A stretch of DNA of 64,000 nt from Bradyrhizobium sp. BTAi1. Lineage in GTDB: Bacteria; Pseudomonadota; Alphaproteobacteria; Rhizobiales; Xanthobacteraceae. The position numbers and the translations under genes were made by a program. The notes below the pieces were generated by a model. The model saw nothing but the letters and a program-made list of their open reading frames with translations. It searched no databases and had not been told where the DNA came from. The stretch's first letter is position 1; the number at the start of each line of letters is the position of its first letter. Of the stretch, positions 8,733-16,788 are shown in pieces. The stretch spans positions 1,528,001-1,592,000 of the forward strand of contig NC_009485.1 in assembly GCF_000015165.1 (NCBI RefSeq), given 5' to 3'.

Positions 8733-8921
8733 GTCTCCCAGTCGGACGTTCTTACGCCACCCTGGGATAGCGCCATGGCCGGAAGGCCGCCATCGGAGGC
8801 TCATGCGGACGCGGCAACATTCGCCTTAGAGTGCGATCGCCAAAAACGATGTGACCCATGCCCATCGCGGCCGAATGAGCCTGCTGTCAACGGACATCAA
8901 AGCGGCGAGCTGCGGCCTGCC

Positions 8922-9188
8922 TTACAAATATTTCGAAATCAGCTTGAAATCTCTCAACGCAGCCTGTCCCTTCTGGCCGTGCGTCTTGAAGGACCGTTCG
9001 AGACTGTGGCTGATGTGGTCATGGATCATCGTCTTCTTGGCGCTTTCGATCGCGCTCTCGACCGCCTGCAGCTGCTGGGCAATCTCAGCACAAGGTCGAT
9101 TGTTTTCGACCATTTCGATGATGCTCTCGAGATGACCATTGGCGCGTTTCAGTCGCCTGGCAATTGCAAGATGAGAATGGTCACGCAT
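8922..9188 (-). CDS. CsoR/RcnR/FrmR-family transcriptional repressor
   Basis: This 88-residue all-helical DUF156 repressor begins MRDHSHLAIARRLKRANGHL and contains Cys33 (NRPCAEIAQQL) and His58 (MIHDHISH), spaced exactly like Cys35/His60 of RcnR and FrmR; the third ligand position (62) is Ser. Family members are tetramers that release G/C-tract palindromes on binding metal or aldehyde. The start at 9188 is chosen for the conserved MRDHSH N-terminus with GGAG about 12 bases upstream. The candidate operator at 9228-9243 lies upstream, suggesting autoregulation. Matching sites precede mgtA/NRAMP, the leader duplicate and the porin-ABC operon. The effector is unknown; Mg2+ sensing would be new for this family. 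Confidence 0.85.
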   Translation of the reverse strand: MRDHSHLAIARRLKRANGHLESIIEMVENNRPCAEIAQQLQAVESAIESAKKTMIHDHISHSLERSFKTHGQKGQAALRDFKLISKYL

Positions 9189-9227
9189 TGTTTTTTTCGC
9201 TCCTATCGTTGTAAGGGTATAACATTC

Positions 9228-9243
9228 ATCCTCCCGCGGGGAT
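9228..9243. promoter_or_regulatory. Candidate operator of the CsoR/RcnR-like repressor (site C)
   Basis: ATCCTCCCGCGGGGAT is an imperfect 16-bp palindrome about 40 bases upstream of the repressor start. A minus-strand TTATAC box lies between the site and the gene. It resembles sites A, B and D, with the AT-flanked GC-tract form typical of this regulator family. Confidence 0.55.
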
Positions 9244-9989
9244 AGGAGGGCACTTGACTCGCGATGAGGGGCGCGCATATGGGCGATCGGGCGATAAGGA
9301 ACGTTCCATTGCGGCCGCCATCATTGCATACAGTGGTCCGTGGCAGTCTTCGCAATGGTAGCGCGTCCCTGATCTATCCGGCCCGGCCTGCGTGGTAGCT
9401 TGTCGCTATTGCGACGGCCATAGACGTGAGAATCGGCGCGCCGTAGAAAAGCGGGCCTTTAGCTCACGGTCCTGCCGCAGGAAGCGGAGGGGAGATGAGT
9501 GACCTTCAAGACGGTTGCACGATACAAGCCGGTTGGTTCCCAGCGCCGGCGCGCGGAGCTTACCGCCTAGGTCACGCTCCCTCGATCCGGCCTGGCCGTT
9601 GGCCTAAGCTGTGAGGCCCGAAGATGATCAACGCAGCCATTTTGGAGGCGCGACGCTGGGGAGCGATCGGTATGCTTCGCTTGGCCAGCCGAATACTCCG
9701 CTGCGCAATGATGCTTCATCGAACTCACCGGATTTCACACGGCGGTCTGCTGGCTATCTTATCGGGAACACGCGTGCTGGAGCGGCTTGGAGCTTGGTTG
9801 GCTCTCGGGCATCGGCGGAAGCGAGCAGAGCGAGGTCTTCGAAGTAACCACACCAATTGATCAAGCCTTCATCCGCCCCTCTGCACCGAGACCCGGATTG
9901 GGAGCTGGCATGGGATTCAAGCACCAATAGCGTCAGTGACTGGCGGGCTTGGCACAATTGAACAATGGTGCGAACCTGGGTCCGTGGAA
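9244..9989. other. Intergenic stretch without a convincing gene
   Basis: About 745 bases. A plus-strand promoter-like pair (TTGACT near 9255, 17 bases, ATATGG) points right, away from the repressor gene. A possible 78-residue frame at 9624-9860 (MINAAILEARRWG) has a poor ribosome-binding site and no recognisable family, so it is not called. I see no RNA gene. Confidence 0.3.
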
Positions 9990-10232
9990 CTATCTAATAT
10001 CGGCCGGGCCGCGGCAAGCGCGCGTTTGGGGATCGCGAACGCGGCCCCTACCGCAACCGAGCTCGCTCGTGGATCCAGTGGACCCGGGCATGCTTGATGC
10101 CGAAGACGCCGCACCGGTCGTCGCAGCGCTTTGGAAAGCTGGCTTGGTCTGAAACGATCCCGCAGCCTCGCCTTGCGATCCGGTCGCTGCCGTGACAGCC
10201 ACGATCGACAGCAAGTAGCTGATGCGACGCAT
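9990..10232 (-). CDS. Small secreted GCG-type protein
   Basis: This 80-residue protein has a signal peptide (MRRISYLLSIVAVTAAT, cleavage near residue 24), a Ser/Ala/Thr-rich low-complexity middle, and the C-terminal pattern LGCGRGRVRDPQTRACRG. That fits the GCG...CR small-protein pattern common in Bradyrhizobium relatives. Function is unknown. It is divergent from the porin-ABC operon, with site D at 10475-10490 in between, so it may belong to the same regulon. The weak ribosome-binding site lowers confidence. Confidence 0.6.
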   Translation of the reverse strand: MRRISYLLSIVAVTAATGSQGEAAGSFQTKPAFQSAATTGAASSASSMPGSTGSTSELGCGRGRVRDPQTRACRGPADIR

Positions 10233-10474
10233 AGAGTTGCAATTCCTGCAGGCGGACTCGACAAAATCTTAATCCTGAATGCGGCGGAAGTACAGGATCC
10301 ACCATCGGTTCGAGTTGACAGCGTCTCGCAACAGGCGAGGAACGCTCCTGGCCGATGATCCGGCCCGAGTCGTCGCTAACCGGCGCTCGGCAGCGCCAAT
10401 CCGATCGCCGCACGTGCCCAACGGGATGCGCGATCTGCCAGAAGCCGAGGCGCGAGCTAAACCACCATTCGAGC

Positions 10475-10490
10475 ATCCTCCGGGGAGGAT
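10475..10490. promoter_or_regulatory. Candidate CsoR/RcnR-type operator (site D)
   Basis: ATCCTCCGGGGAGGAT has perfect 7-bp arms ATCCTCC/GGAGGAT around GG and is the best palindrome of the four. It lies between the GCG protein gene and the porin-ABC operon. Confidence 0.55.
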
Positions 10491-11144
10491 CGGCTGCTTT
10501 TGCTTGACTTCGTTTCAGAGCGAGCCTAGGGGACGAGCGCGTTTCCCGCCGCAACGTCGTGCGGTAGCGAAGCGCGTCCCAACCCCTGATGAAAGAGCTA
10601 TGGGCAGTACCGCCGCTGGCAACACCGCTCCACGCTACGCGATTGGATCGCAGTTGCCACCACATGTTGAAATCAGCCGCGACCGCGGCAGCCGTGGAGG
10701 CGTTGGCGGCCTGTAGATGACCGCGTTCGCTCACCCGGCCGTCCGGCGACGGGAAGGTGAGCGATGATCCCGAACCTCACAAAGTCTCGGTTGATTGTGC
10801 CCGGGCGCCAGCTGCCCGGCACCGCATTTCACAAAATCTTCTTTGAATTGTCGTATCCGAACCTCGGCAGGCACGCGCGGCCACCTTACGGCTCGCTGGC
10901 CATCCGACGGACAGGCCACGTCTCAACGGAAGACTCAACGCAACGCCCAATCCAAAAGCGGACGCCACGCTCGATCGACCTCGTAGCTGTGTTGCACCGA
11001 CGTCACTTGCCGATGCCATCTCACTGTGGTGCGGGGGAGGCTTCTTGCAATGCCGGAACGGGTGAGGGTGAATCGCGTCGTCTCCGGCGGCTCGCGGTGG
11101 AGCCGCGCGTCCGCCTCTCCAAACTGTCGGTGCTGCCAAGAATT
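10491..11144 (+). promoter_or_regulatory. Long leader of the porin-ABC operon
   Basis: About 650 bases between site D and the porin start. It contains the hairpin at 10729-10762. An open frame from the ATG at 10764 runs without a stop into the porin gene, but its product is Arg/Pro-rich and unlike any porin N-terminus, so it is treated as leader. The long leader parallels that of mgtA, though I see no direct sequence similarity between them. Confidence 0.35.
10729..10762. promoter_or_regulatory. Second GCTCACC/GGTGAGC hairpin, covering a ribosome-binding site
   Basis: The 7-bp arms equal those at 5044-5082. An inner CCGTC/GACGG stem and the GGCGACGGGA core are present, and GGTGAGC is followed directly by GATG (ATG at 10764). 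Folding would hide the ribosome-binding site. Its position in the leader of a second transport operon suggests a shared RNA control element or a mobile palindrome. Confidence 0.45.
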
Positions 11145-13274
11145 ATGACAAGCGAGACCACAGCAGGGCCGGATAAGCGCGCCACCAGCGTTTGGCGTCG
11201 TACGCAGCTCGTCGTCGGCATCGGTCTTACTGCCGTGTTCAGCTTCGGAGGCCCAGTTCACGCAGCGGACCTCGCAGTGAGGGCACAGTCGCCCTACACG
11301 TCGACGGTCTACGACTGGACTGGCTGGTACATCGGTGCGCATGCGGGGGCGTTGCGCGGCTCTTCGAGTTGGACAGCGACGCCCCTCGGACCTGGCGGGC
11401 CGCCTGTGAGCGGATCGTTCGGCCTTCCTCTCAACTTCGATTTCATGGCCGGAACCGGTACCTACGTGCTCGGCCTGCAAGGCGGGTACAATTACGTTCT
11501 GCCATCGCGCGTGATGCTGGGCATCGAGGGTGACGTCAGTGTCCCGAACTCGGACGTCGTGGTGCCTTACTCGGTCAGGGGCGGCCAGACCGTCATTTCG
11601 CCTGCGATCGGTCAAGTCACCTACAGCGAGGCGGTTATTCACTACGGCAGTGTCCGGGGTCGCGTCGGCTATGCCTTCGATCACTTCCTCCTGTACGGCA
11701 CAGGCGGCTTTGCCTGGACCTATGATCAGCTGACACGCAGCCAAGACGCCTCTCCCGTCACCGGCAGCTTCGTACCGGCAGGCACGCTGGAGACCAAACT
11801 GTTGTGGCGGCTCGGATGGGTCGCCGGGATCGGTGTGGAGATTCCGATCACCGGAAACTGGTCGGCCAAGGCGGAGTTTCTGGAAACCGGATTTGGTCGC
11901 AGGGGAGCGTTCTTCGCGGCCTCGATCGATGCGTTTCGATCTGATTTCGCCACGCAAAGCGTGCGAGTCGGGTTGAACTATAAGATCGGCGATACCAATC
12001 CGATATCAGCCCTGATTACCAAAACCCCGGAGGCGCTGGAGACGGATCGTTTCGCTTTCCATGCCCAATCGACCCTCCTCGAGCAGTACACCCCGCCGTT
12101 TCGTTCGCCCTATGTCGGCACCAACAGCCTCAATCCGAATCAGGGTCGTGAGACCTTTGACGCGACGCTTTATGCCGGCATGAAGCTCTGGGACGGCGCA
12201 GAAGCCTGGGTCAATCCGGAGATGGATCAGGGCTTTGGCTTGAGCAGTTCGGTAGGCGCAGCCGGATTCCCAAGCGGGGAGGCTTACAAGGTCGGCGCGA
12301 ACTATCCTTACGTGCGTCTCCATCGCGCTTTCCTCCGCCAGACCATCGACCTCGGCGGCGACGTTCAGAAAATCGATTCCGGCTTCAACCAATTCGCCGG
12401 ATCGACCACGTCCGATCGCCTGGTGATCACGCTCGGCAAGATCGGCATCCCCGACATCTTCGACACCAACAAGTATGCCCACGATCCGCGCAGCGATTTC
12501 ATGAACTGGTCGATCGTCGATACCGGCACGTTCGACTATGCGGCCGACGCCTGGGGCTACGCGCTCGGCGGCACCATCGAGTGGTACACAGGCCCGTGGA
12601 CCTTCCGCGGCGGCATCTTCGATCTGTCGATCGCGCCGAACACGACCTCGCTGGATTCCCGCTTCGGGCAATTCCAATGGATCGGCGAAATCGAGCGTCG
12701 CTATTCAATTCTAGGGCAGCCCGGCAAAATCGCCGTCACCGGCTTCCTGACGCGCGGCGGGATGGGGAGCTTTAACGATGCGATCCAGCTCGCGGCAGTG
12801 ACGGGAGCACCTGCTGACATCACCGCGGTCCGCCACTACCAAAGCCGCGGCGGCATCAGCATGAACCTGGAGCAGCAGATCAACGAGAATGTCGGCTTCT
12901 TCGCCCGTGCGGGATGGGCGGACGGCCACAAGGAGGCCTACGAGTTCACCGATATCGACCGCAGCGTCGCAGCGGGATTCTCGATCTCAGGAAGGGTGTG
13001 GGGACGCAACGACGATGTCTGGGGAATTGCCGGGGTCGACAACGGCATCACCAACGTTCATCAGGCGTTTCTCAACGCCGGAGGTCTCGGTATTCTGGTC
13101 GGCGACGGCCAGCTTCCGCATGCGGGCGACGAAAGAATCTTGGAGACCTATTACAGCTTTCCTTGGTTTGCCTCGCGGATCACGCTTGATTATCAGCTGA
13201 TCGTCAATCCCGCCTACAATCGGGACCGAGGGCCGGCTTCGCTACTTGGTGTACGCCTGCATACGCAATACTAG
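11145..13274 (+). CDS. Outer-membrane porin: Omp25-like barrel fused to OprB-type porin
   Basis: This protein has 709 residues from the ATG at 11145. A signal peptide ends near VHA (residue 41). Residues about 55-285 form an Omp25/Omp31-type barrel (YDWTGWYIGAHAG; closing strand SVRVGLNYKIG). The remainder is a carbohydrate-selective porin OprB-type barrel (FAFHAQSTLLEQYTPPFRSPY, then ITLGKIGIPDIFDTNKYAHD) ending in the aromatic C-terminal strand LLGVRLHTQY. The two parts could be two barrels or a plug plus barrel. It precedes a NitT/TauT-type ABC transporter by 24 bases and probably provides outer-membrane entry for the same solute. The operon is downstream of site D. Confidence 0.8.
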   Translation: MTSETTAGPDKRATSVWRRTQLVVGIGLTAVFSFGGPVHAADLAVRAQSPYTSTVYDWTGWYIGAHAGALRGSSSWTATPLGPGGPPVSGSFGLPLNFDFMAGTGTYVLGLQGGYNYVLPSRVMLGIEGDVSVPNSDVVVPYSVRGGQTVISPAIGQVTYSEAVIHYGSVRGRVGYAFDHFLLYGTGGFAWTYDQLTRSQDASPVTGSFVPAGTLETKLLWRLGWVAGIGVEIPITGNWSAKAEFLETGFGRRGAFFAASIDAFRSDFATQSVRVGLNYKIGDTNPISALITKTPEALETDRFAFHAQSTLLEQYTPPFRSPYVGTNSLNPNQGRETFDATLYAGMKLWDGAEAWVNPEMDQGFGLSSSVGAAGFPSGEAYKVGANYPYVRLHRAFLRQTIDLGGDVQKIDSGFNQFAGSTTSDRLVITLGKIGIPDIFDTNKYAHDPRSDFMNWSIVDTGTFDYAADAWGYALGGTIEWYTGPWTFRGGIFDLSIAPNTTSLDSRFGQFQWIGEIERRYSILGQPGKIAVTGFLTRGGMGSFNDAIQLAAVTGAPADITAVRHYQSRGGISMNLEQQINENVGFFARAGWADGHKEAYEFTDIDRSVAAGFSISGRVWGRNDDVWGIAGVDNGITNVHQAFLNAGGLGILVGDGQLPHAGDERILETYYSFPWFASRITLDYQLIVNPAYNRDRGPASLLGVRLHTQY

Positions 13275-13298
13275 GCTTTGCCGAGAGGGAGCAGTTTG

Positions 13299-15035
13299 AT
13301 GAGGCTACAGGATCTTCGTCTCGCAGTGCTGACGCGCGCGCCGCGCCCCAATGTCTGGGACTTGATCGCCTTGATCTTGGTGATCGGCGCCATGGTGCTG
13401 ATTGTCTACGGCGGTAAGCAGACCACGTTGCCGCTATCGGCGCTCGACGTCTCGCCGGTCTCGCTCGACCCGGCTAACCTGCCGTTCTATGCGCTGCGCA
13501 CCACGCTTCGGATGCTGCTCGCGATTGCCTGTTCGACCGTCTTCACCTTCATCTATGCGGCGGTCGCGGCGAAGAGCCGGCGGGCCGAAATGGTTCTGAT
13601 CCCGCTGCTCGATATCCTCCAGTCGGTGCCGATCCTCGGCTTCCTCACCTTTACTGTCGTCTTTTTCCTCAACCTCTTTCCTGGACGGGTGCTGGGTGCC
13701 GAGCTCGCCTGCGTGTTCGCCATCTTCACGAGCCAGGCCTGGAACATGACTTTCAGCATGTACCAGTCGCTCCGGAACGTACCGAAGGATCTCGACGAGG
13801 CCTCCAAGAGCTTCCATTTGAGCGGCTGGCAACGCTTCTGGCGGCTCGACGTGCCCTTTGCCATGCCCGGCCTGATCTGGAACGCCATGATGTCGATGTC
13901 CGGCGGCTGGTTCTTCGTCGTTGCCTCGGAAGCAATCACGGTCGGCAACACCACCGTCACCTTGCCTGGCGTCGGCTCCTACGTAGCGCTGGCGATCGAA
14001 AAGCGCGACCTCGCCGCGATCGGCTACGCCATTTTCACCATGCTGCTGGTCATCATTGTCTATGACCAGCTCTTGTTCCGTCCCATCGTCGCCTGGGCGG
14101 ACAAGTTCCGCTTCGAGCAGACCGCCTCTGGTGATGCGCCGACCTCCTGGATGCTCGACCTGTTCCGCCGCACCCGCGCATTGCGGGCGCTGACGCTGCC
14201 GTTTGCGGCGCTCAACCGCGCTTTTTCCAATCTGAGCGCCGAGTGGCCCCGGGCGCTGCGCCCCTCATCGAAGCCCGGTGCCCCACCATCGCGCCTCATC
14301 GACGCGCTGTGGTTCGCTATTATCGGCATTGCCACAGGCTACGCGGCCTACAAGGCCTATTATTATCTGTCGGCCAATCTGCAGCTGTCGGACGTGTATG
14401 AGGCGGTTTTGGGCGGGTTCGCCACCTTGCTTCGTGTGATCACGTTGATTGCGCTTGCCACGTTGATCTGGGTGCCGATCGGAGTCTGGATCGGGCTTCG
14501 TCCGAGGATTGCCGAGCGGGTGCAGCCGCTGGCGCAATTCCTCGCTGCATTTCCCGCTAACCTTGCATTCCCGGTCTTTGTCCTTTGGATCGTGCACTAC
14601 GGCCTCAACTCCAACATCTGGCTGAGCCCGCTGATGATCCTGGGGACGCAATGGTACATCCTGTTCAATGTGATTGCTGGCGCCAGCGCCTTCCCGAGCG
14701 ATCTGCGCGAAGCTGCTGCGAGCCTTCACCTCACCGGTTGGCGCTGGTGGATTAAGGTGATCCTGCCCGGCATATTTCCCTATTACGTCACCGGTGCCAT
14801 CACCGCTTCCGGCGGCTCCTGGAATGCGTCCATCGTCGCAGAGGTCGCAAGCTGGGGCGACACTCACCTGTCAGCGACGGGCCTTGGGGCCTATATCGCG
14901 AAAGCAACCGAGGACGGCGATTTCCCGCGCGTCGTGCTCGGCATCGCCATCATGTGCATCATGGTCACTCTGTTCAATCGGCTGTTCTGGCGCCCCCTCT
15001 ATGCGTTCGGCGAACGCCGGCTCCGCCTCGGCTAA
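13299..15035 (+). CDS. NitT/TauT-type ABC transporter permease, two permease domains in one chain
   Basis: This 578-residue inner-membrane protein contains two BPD-type permease modules. Each has an EAA-like loop (DEASKSFHLSGWQRFWRLDVP near residue 170, and REAAASLHLTGWRWWIKVILP near 475), so a single chain forms the whole translocation path. The start at 13299 has GAGAGGGA about eight bases upstream; a TTG further upstream is less likely. The stop overlaps a possible ATG of the ATPase gene (TAATG), indicating coupling. No periplasmic binding protein is visible nearby, so the substrate (nitrate, sulfonate or a metal chelate) cannot be named. Confidence 0.85.
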   Translation: MRLQDLRLAVLTRAPRPNVWDLIALILVIGAMVLIVYGGKQTTLPLSALDVSPVSLDPANLPFYALRTTLRMLLAIACSTVFTFIYAAVAAKSRRAEMVLIPLLDILQSVPILGFLTFTVVFFLNLFPGRVLGAELACVFAIFTSQAWNMTFSMYQSLRNVPKDLDEASKSFHLSGWQRFWRLDVPFAMPGLIWNAMMSMSGGWFFVVASEAITVGNTTVTLPGVGSYVALAIEKRDLAAIGYAIFTMLLVIIVYDQLLFRPIVAWADKFRFEQTASGDAPTSWMLDLFRRTRALRALTLPFAALNRAFSNLSAEWPRALRPSSKPGAPPSRLIDALWFAIIGIATGYAAYKAYYYLSANLQLSDVYEAVLGGFATLLRVITLIALATLIWVPIGVWIGLRPRIAERVQPLAQFLAAFPANLAFPVFVLWIVHYGLNSNIWLSPLMILGTQWYILFNVIAGASAFPSDLREAAASLHLTGWRWWIKVILPGIFPYYVTGAITASGGSWNASIVAEVASWGDTHLSATGLGAYIAKATEDGDFPRVVLGIAIMCIMVTLFNRLFWRPLYAFGERRLRLG

Positions 15036-15658
15036 TGATTTCAAGGCTGATGGAAGACAAACCCATGCTTGATCAAAACAAGTCGCCAGCCACCCTGATC
15101 GATATCCGCAGCGTCAGTCGCTCCTTCCCGAAAGGATCCGGCGATGATCTCCTGGTGCTGGACAAGGTCGATCTGACCATCCGTTCCGGCGAGATCGTTG
15201 GTCTCCTCGGTCGCTCCGGCTCGGGCAAGTCGACGTTGCTCCGCATCATTGCTGGCCTGATTGCCCCCTCGTCGGGAGCCGCGACCTGCCGCGGCGATGC
15301 GATCCAAGGACCACCCAATGGGGTCGCCATGGTGTTCCAGTCCTTTGCGCTGTTTCCCTGGTTGACCGTTTTGCAGAATGTGGAGCTCGGCCTCGAAGCT
15401 CTCGGCATTGACGCGGCCGAGCGGCGCAAGCGCGCGATTGCGGCGATCGACCTGATCGGTCTGGACGGCTTCGAATCCGCCTACCCGAAGGAATTGTCAG
15501 GCGGCATGCGCCAGCGCGTGGGTTTTGCACGGGCGCTGGTCGTGCATCCGGACCTGCTGCTGATGGATGAACCTTGAGCTGGTCCCGGAAATCTGGACAG
15601 GACGATAAGTGGAAAATCTGCCTGAGAACGGCGATAGTCGCCGCGAACAGGAGAGACC

Positions 15659-15964
15659 ATGAAAAGACGGCCACGTCGGAACCACTCACCGGCCTTCAAA
15701 GCGAAGGTGGCCCTGGCCGCCATCAAGGGCGATCGGACGATCGTCCAACTTGCCGAGCAATTCGACGTCCACCCCAATCAGATCACGGCGTGGAAATCGC
15801 AGCTTGAGGGCAGTGCCTCCGAAGTTTTCGGATCGGGAGGAGCGCCGGCGATCCCCGCGATCGATGTGAAGTCGCTTCATGCCAAGATCGGGGAGCTGAC
15901 GCTGGAGAACGATTTTTTAGAAGGCGCGCTCACCAAGGCGGGATTGCTGAGCGCAAAGCGATGA
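15659..15964 (+). CDS. IS3-family OrfA (transposase DNA-binding subunit)
   Basis: This 101-residue protein has an N-terminal helix-turn-helix (SPAFKAKVALAAIKGDRTIV, then FDVHPNQITAWK) and a C-terminal leucine-rich coiled coil (IGELTLENDFLEGAL). In IS3 elements OrfA binds the terminal repeats and OrfA-OrfB fusion occurs by frameshifting. The stop overlaps the OrfB start (ATGA at 15961). It is followed by a complete OrfB. Confidence 0.9.
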   Translation: MKRRPRRNHSPAFKAKVALAAIKGDRTIVQLAEQFDVHPNQITAWKSQLEGSASEVFGSGGAPAIPAIDVKSLHAKIGELTLENDFLEGALTKAGLLSAKR

Positions 15965-16788
15965 TCGACCGTGACCACGACCTGTCGATCACCAAGCAGG
16001 CAGAGGTTTTGAAGATCAGCCGGGGCAGCGTTTATTATGTGCCGCGCCCGGTGTCGCCAGCCGACCTCGATATCATGCAGCAGCTCGATCGGCTGCACCT
16101 GGAGTACCCCTTCGCAGGTTCGCGTATGCTGCGCGGCCTGCTGGCTTTGCGGGGGTGCAAGGTCGGACGCCGTCATGTCAAGACGCTGATGCGGCGGATG
16201 GGGATGGAGGCGCTCTATCGCCGTCCACGCACCACCAAGCCCGAGCCCGGTCACAAGATCTACCCGTACCTGCTGCGCGACCTGGAGATTACGCGACCGA
16301 ACCAGGTCTGGGCCATGGACATCACCTATATCCCGATGGCCCATGGCTTCGTCTATCTCGCCGCGGTGCTGGACTGGGCGACCCGTCGTGTTCTGTCCTG
16401 GCGGCTGTCGATCACGATGGAGGCGGCCTTCTGCGTCGAGACATTGGAGGATGCTCTCGCGCGTCACGGCAAGCCGGACATCTTCAACACCGACCAGGGC
16501 TCGCAGTTCACCGGTGCGGCCTTCACCGGCGTATTGGCCGACAACGGCATCGCCATCAGCATGGACGGCAAAGGGGCCTGGCGAGACAACGTCTTCGTTG
16601 AGAGGCTGTGGAAAAGCATCAAATACGAGGAGGTCTATCTGCGAGCCTACGAAACCGTCGGCGAGGCGCGAAGCTCGATTGGTCGCTATCTCGACTTCTA
16701 CAACGGGCGACGGCCGCATTCGAGCCTTGACGACCGCACCCCGGATCAAGCCTACTTCGATCTTCCTCCGCTCCGCGCGGCGGCCTAA
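15961..16788 (+). CDS. IS3-family OrfB (DDE transposase)
   Basis: This 275-residue DDE integrase-fold transposase shows all three catalytic residues: Asp in VWAMDITYIPM, Asp in FNTDQGSQF, and Glu in VERLWKSIKYEE. A helix-turn-helix_21-like N-terminus precedes the rve core. The length is normal, so the element appears capable of moving. It is read with OrfA across a four-base overlap. Confidence 0.92.
   Translation: MIDRDHDLSITKQAEVLKISRGSVYYVPRPVSPADLDIMQQLDRLHLEYPFAGSRMLRGLLALRGCKVGRRHVKTLMRRMGMEALYRRPRTTKPEPGHKIYPYLLRDLEITRPNQVWAMDITYIPMAHGFVYLAAVLDWATRRVLSWRLSITMEAAFCVETLEDALARHGKPDIFNTDQGSQFTGAAFTGVLADNGIAISMDGKGAWRDNVFVERLWKSIKYEEVYLRAYETVGEARSSIGRYLDFYNGRRPHSSLDDRTPDQAYFDLPPLRAAA

Noticed and set aside
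9624..9860. 78-residue plus-strand frame
   Set aside because: Weak ribosome-binding site, no recognised family; mentioned only under the intergenic region.
10048..10734. Long minus-strand frame over site D and the GCG protein gene
   Set aside because: It overlaps the better supported GCG protein in another frame and has no family features.
10764..11144. N-terminal extension of 127 residues on the porin gene
   Set aside because: The frame is open but the product is Arg/Pro-rich and has no porin or signal features; the signal peptide begins after the ATG at 11145.
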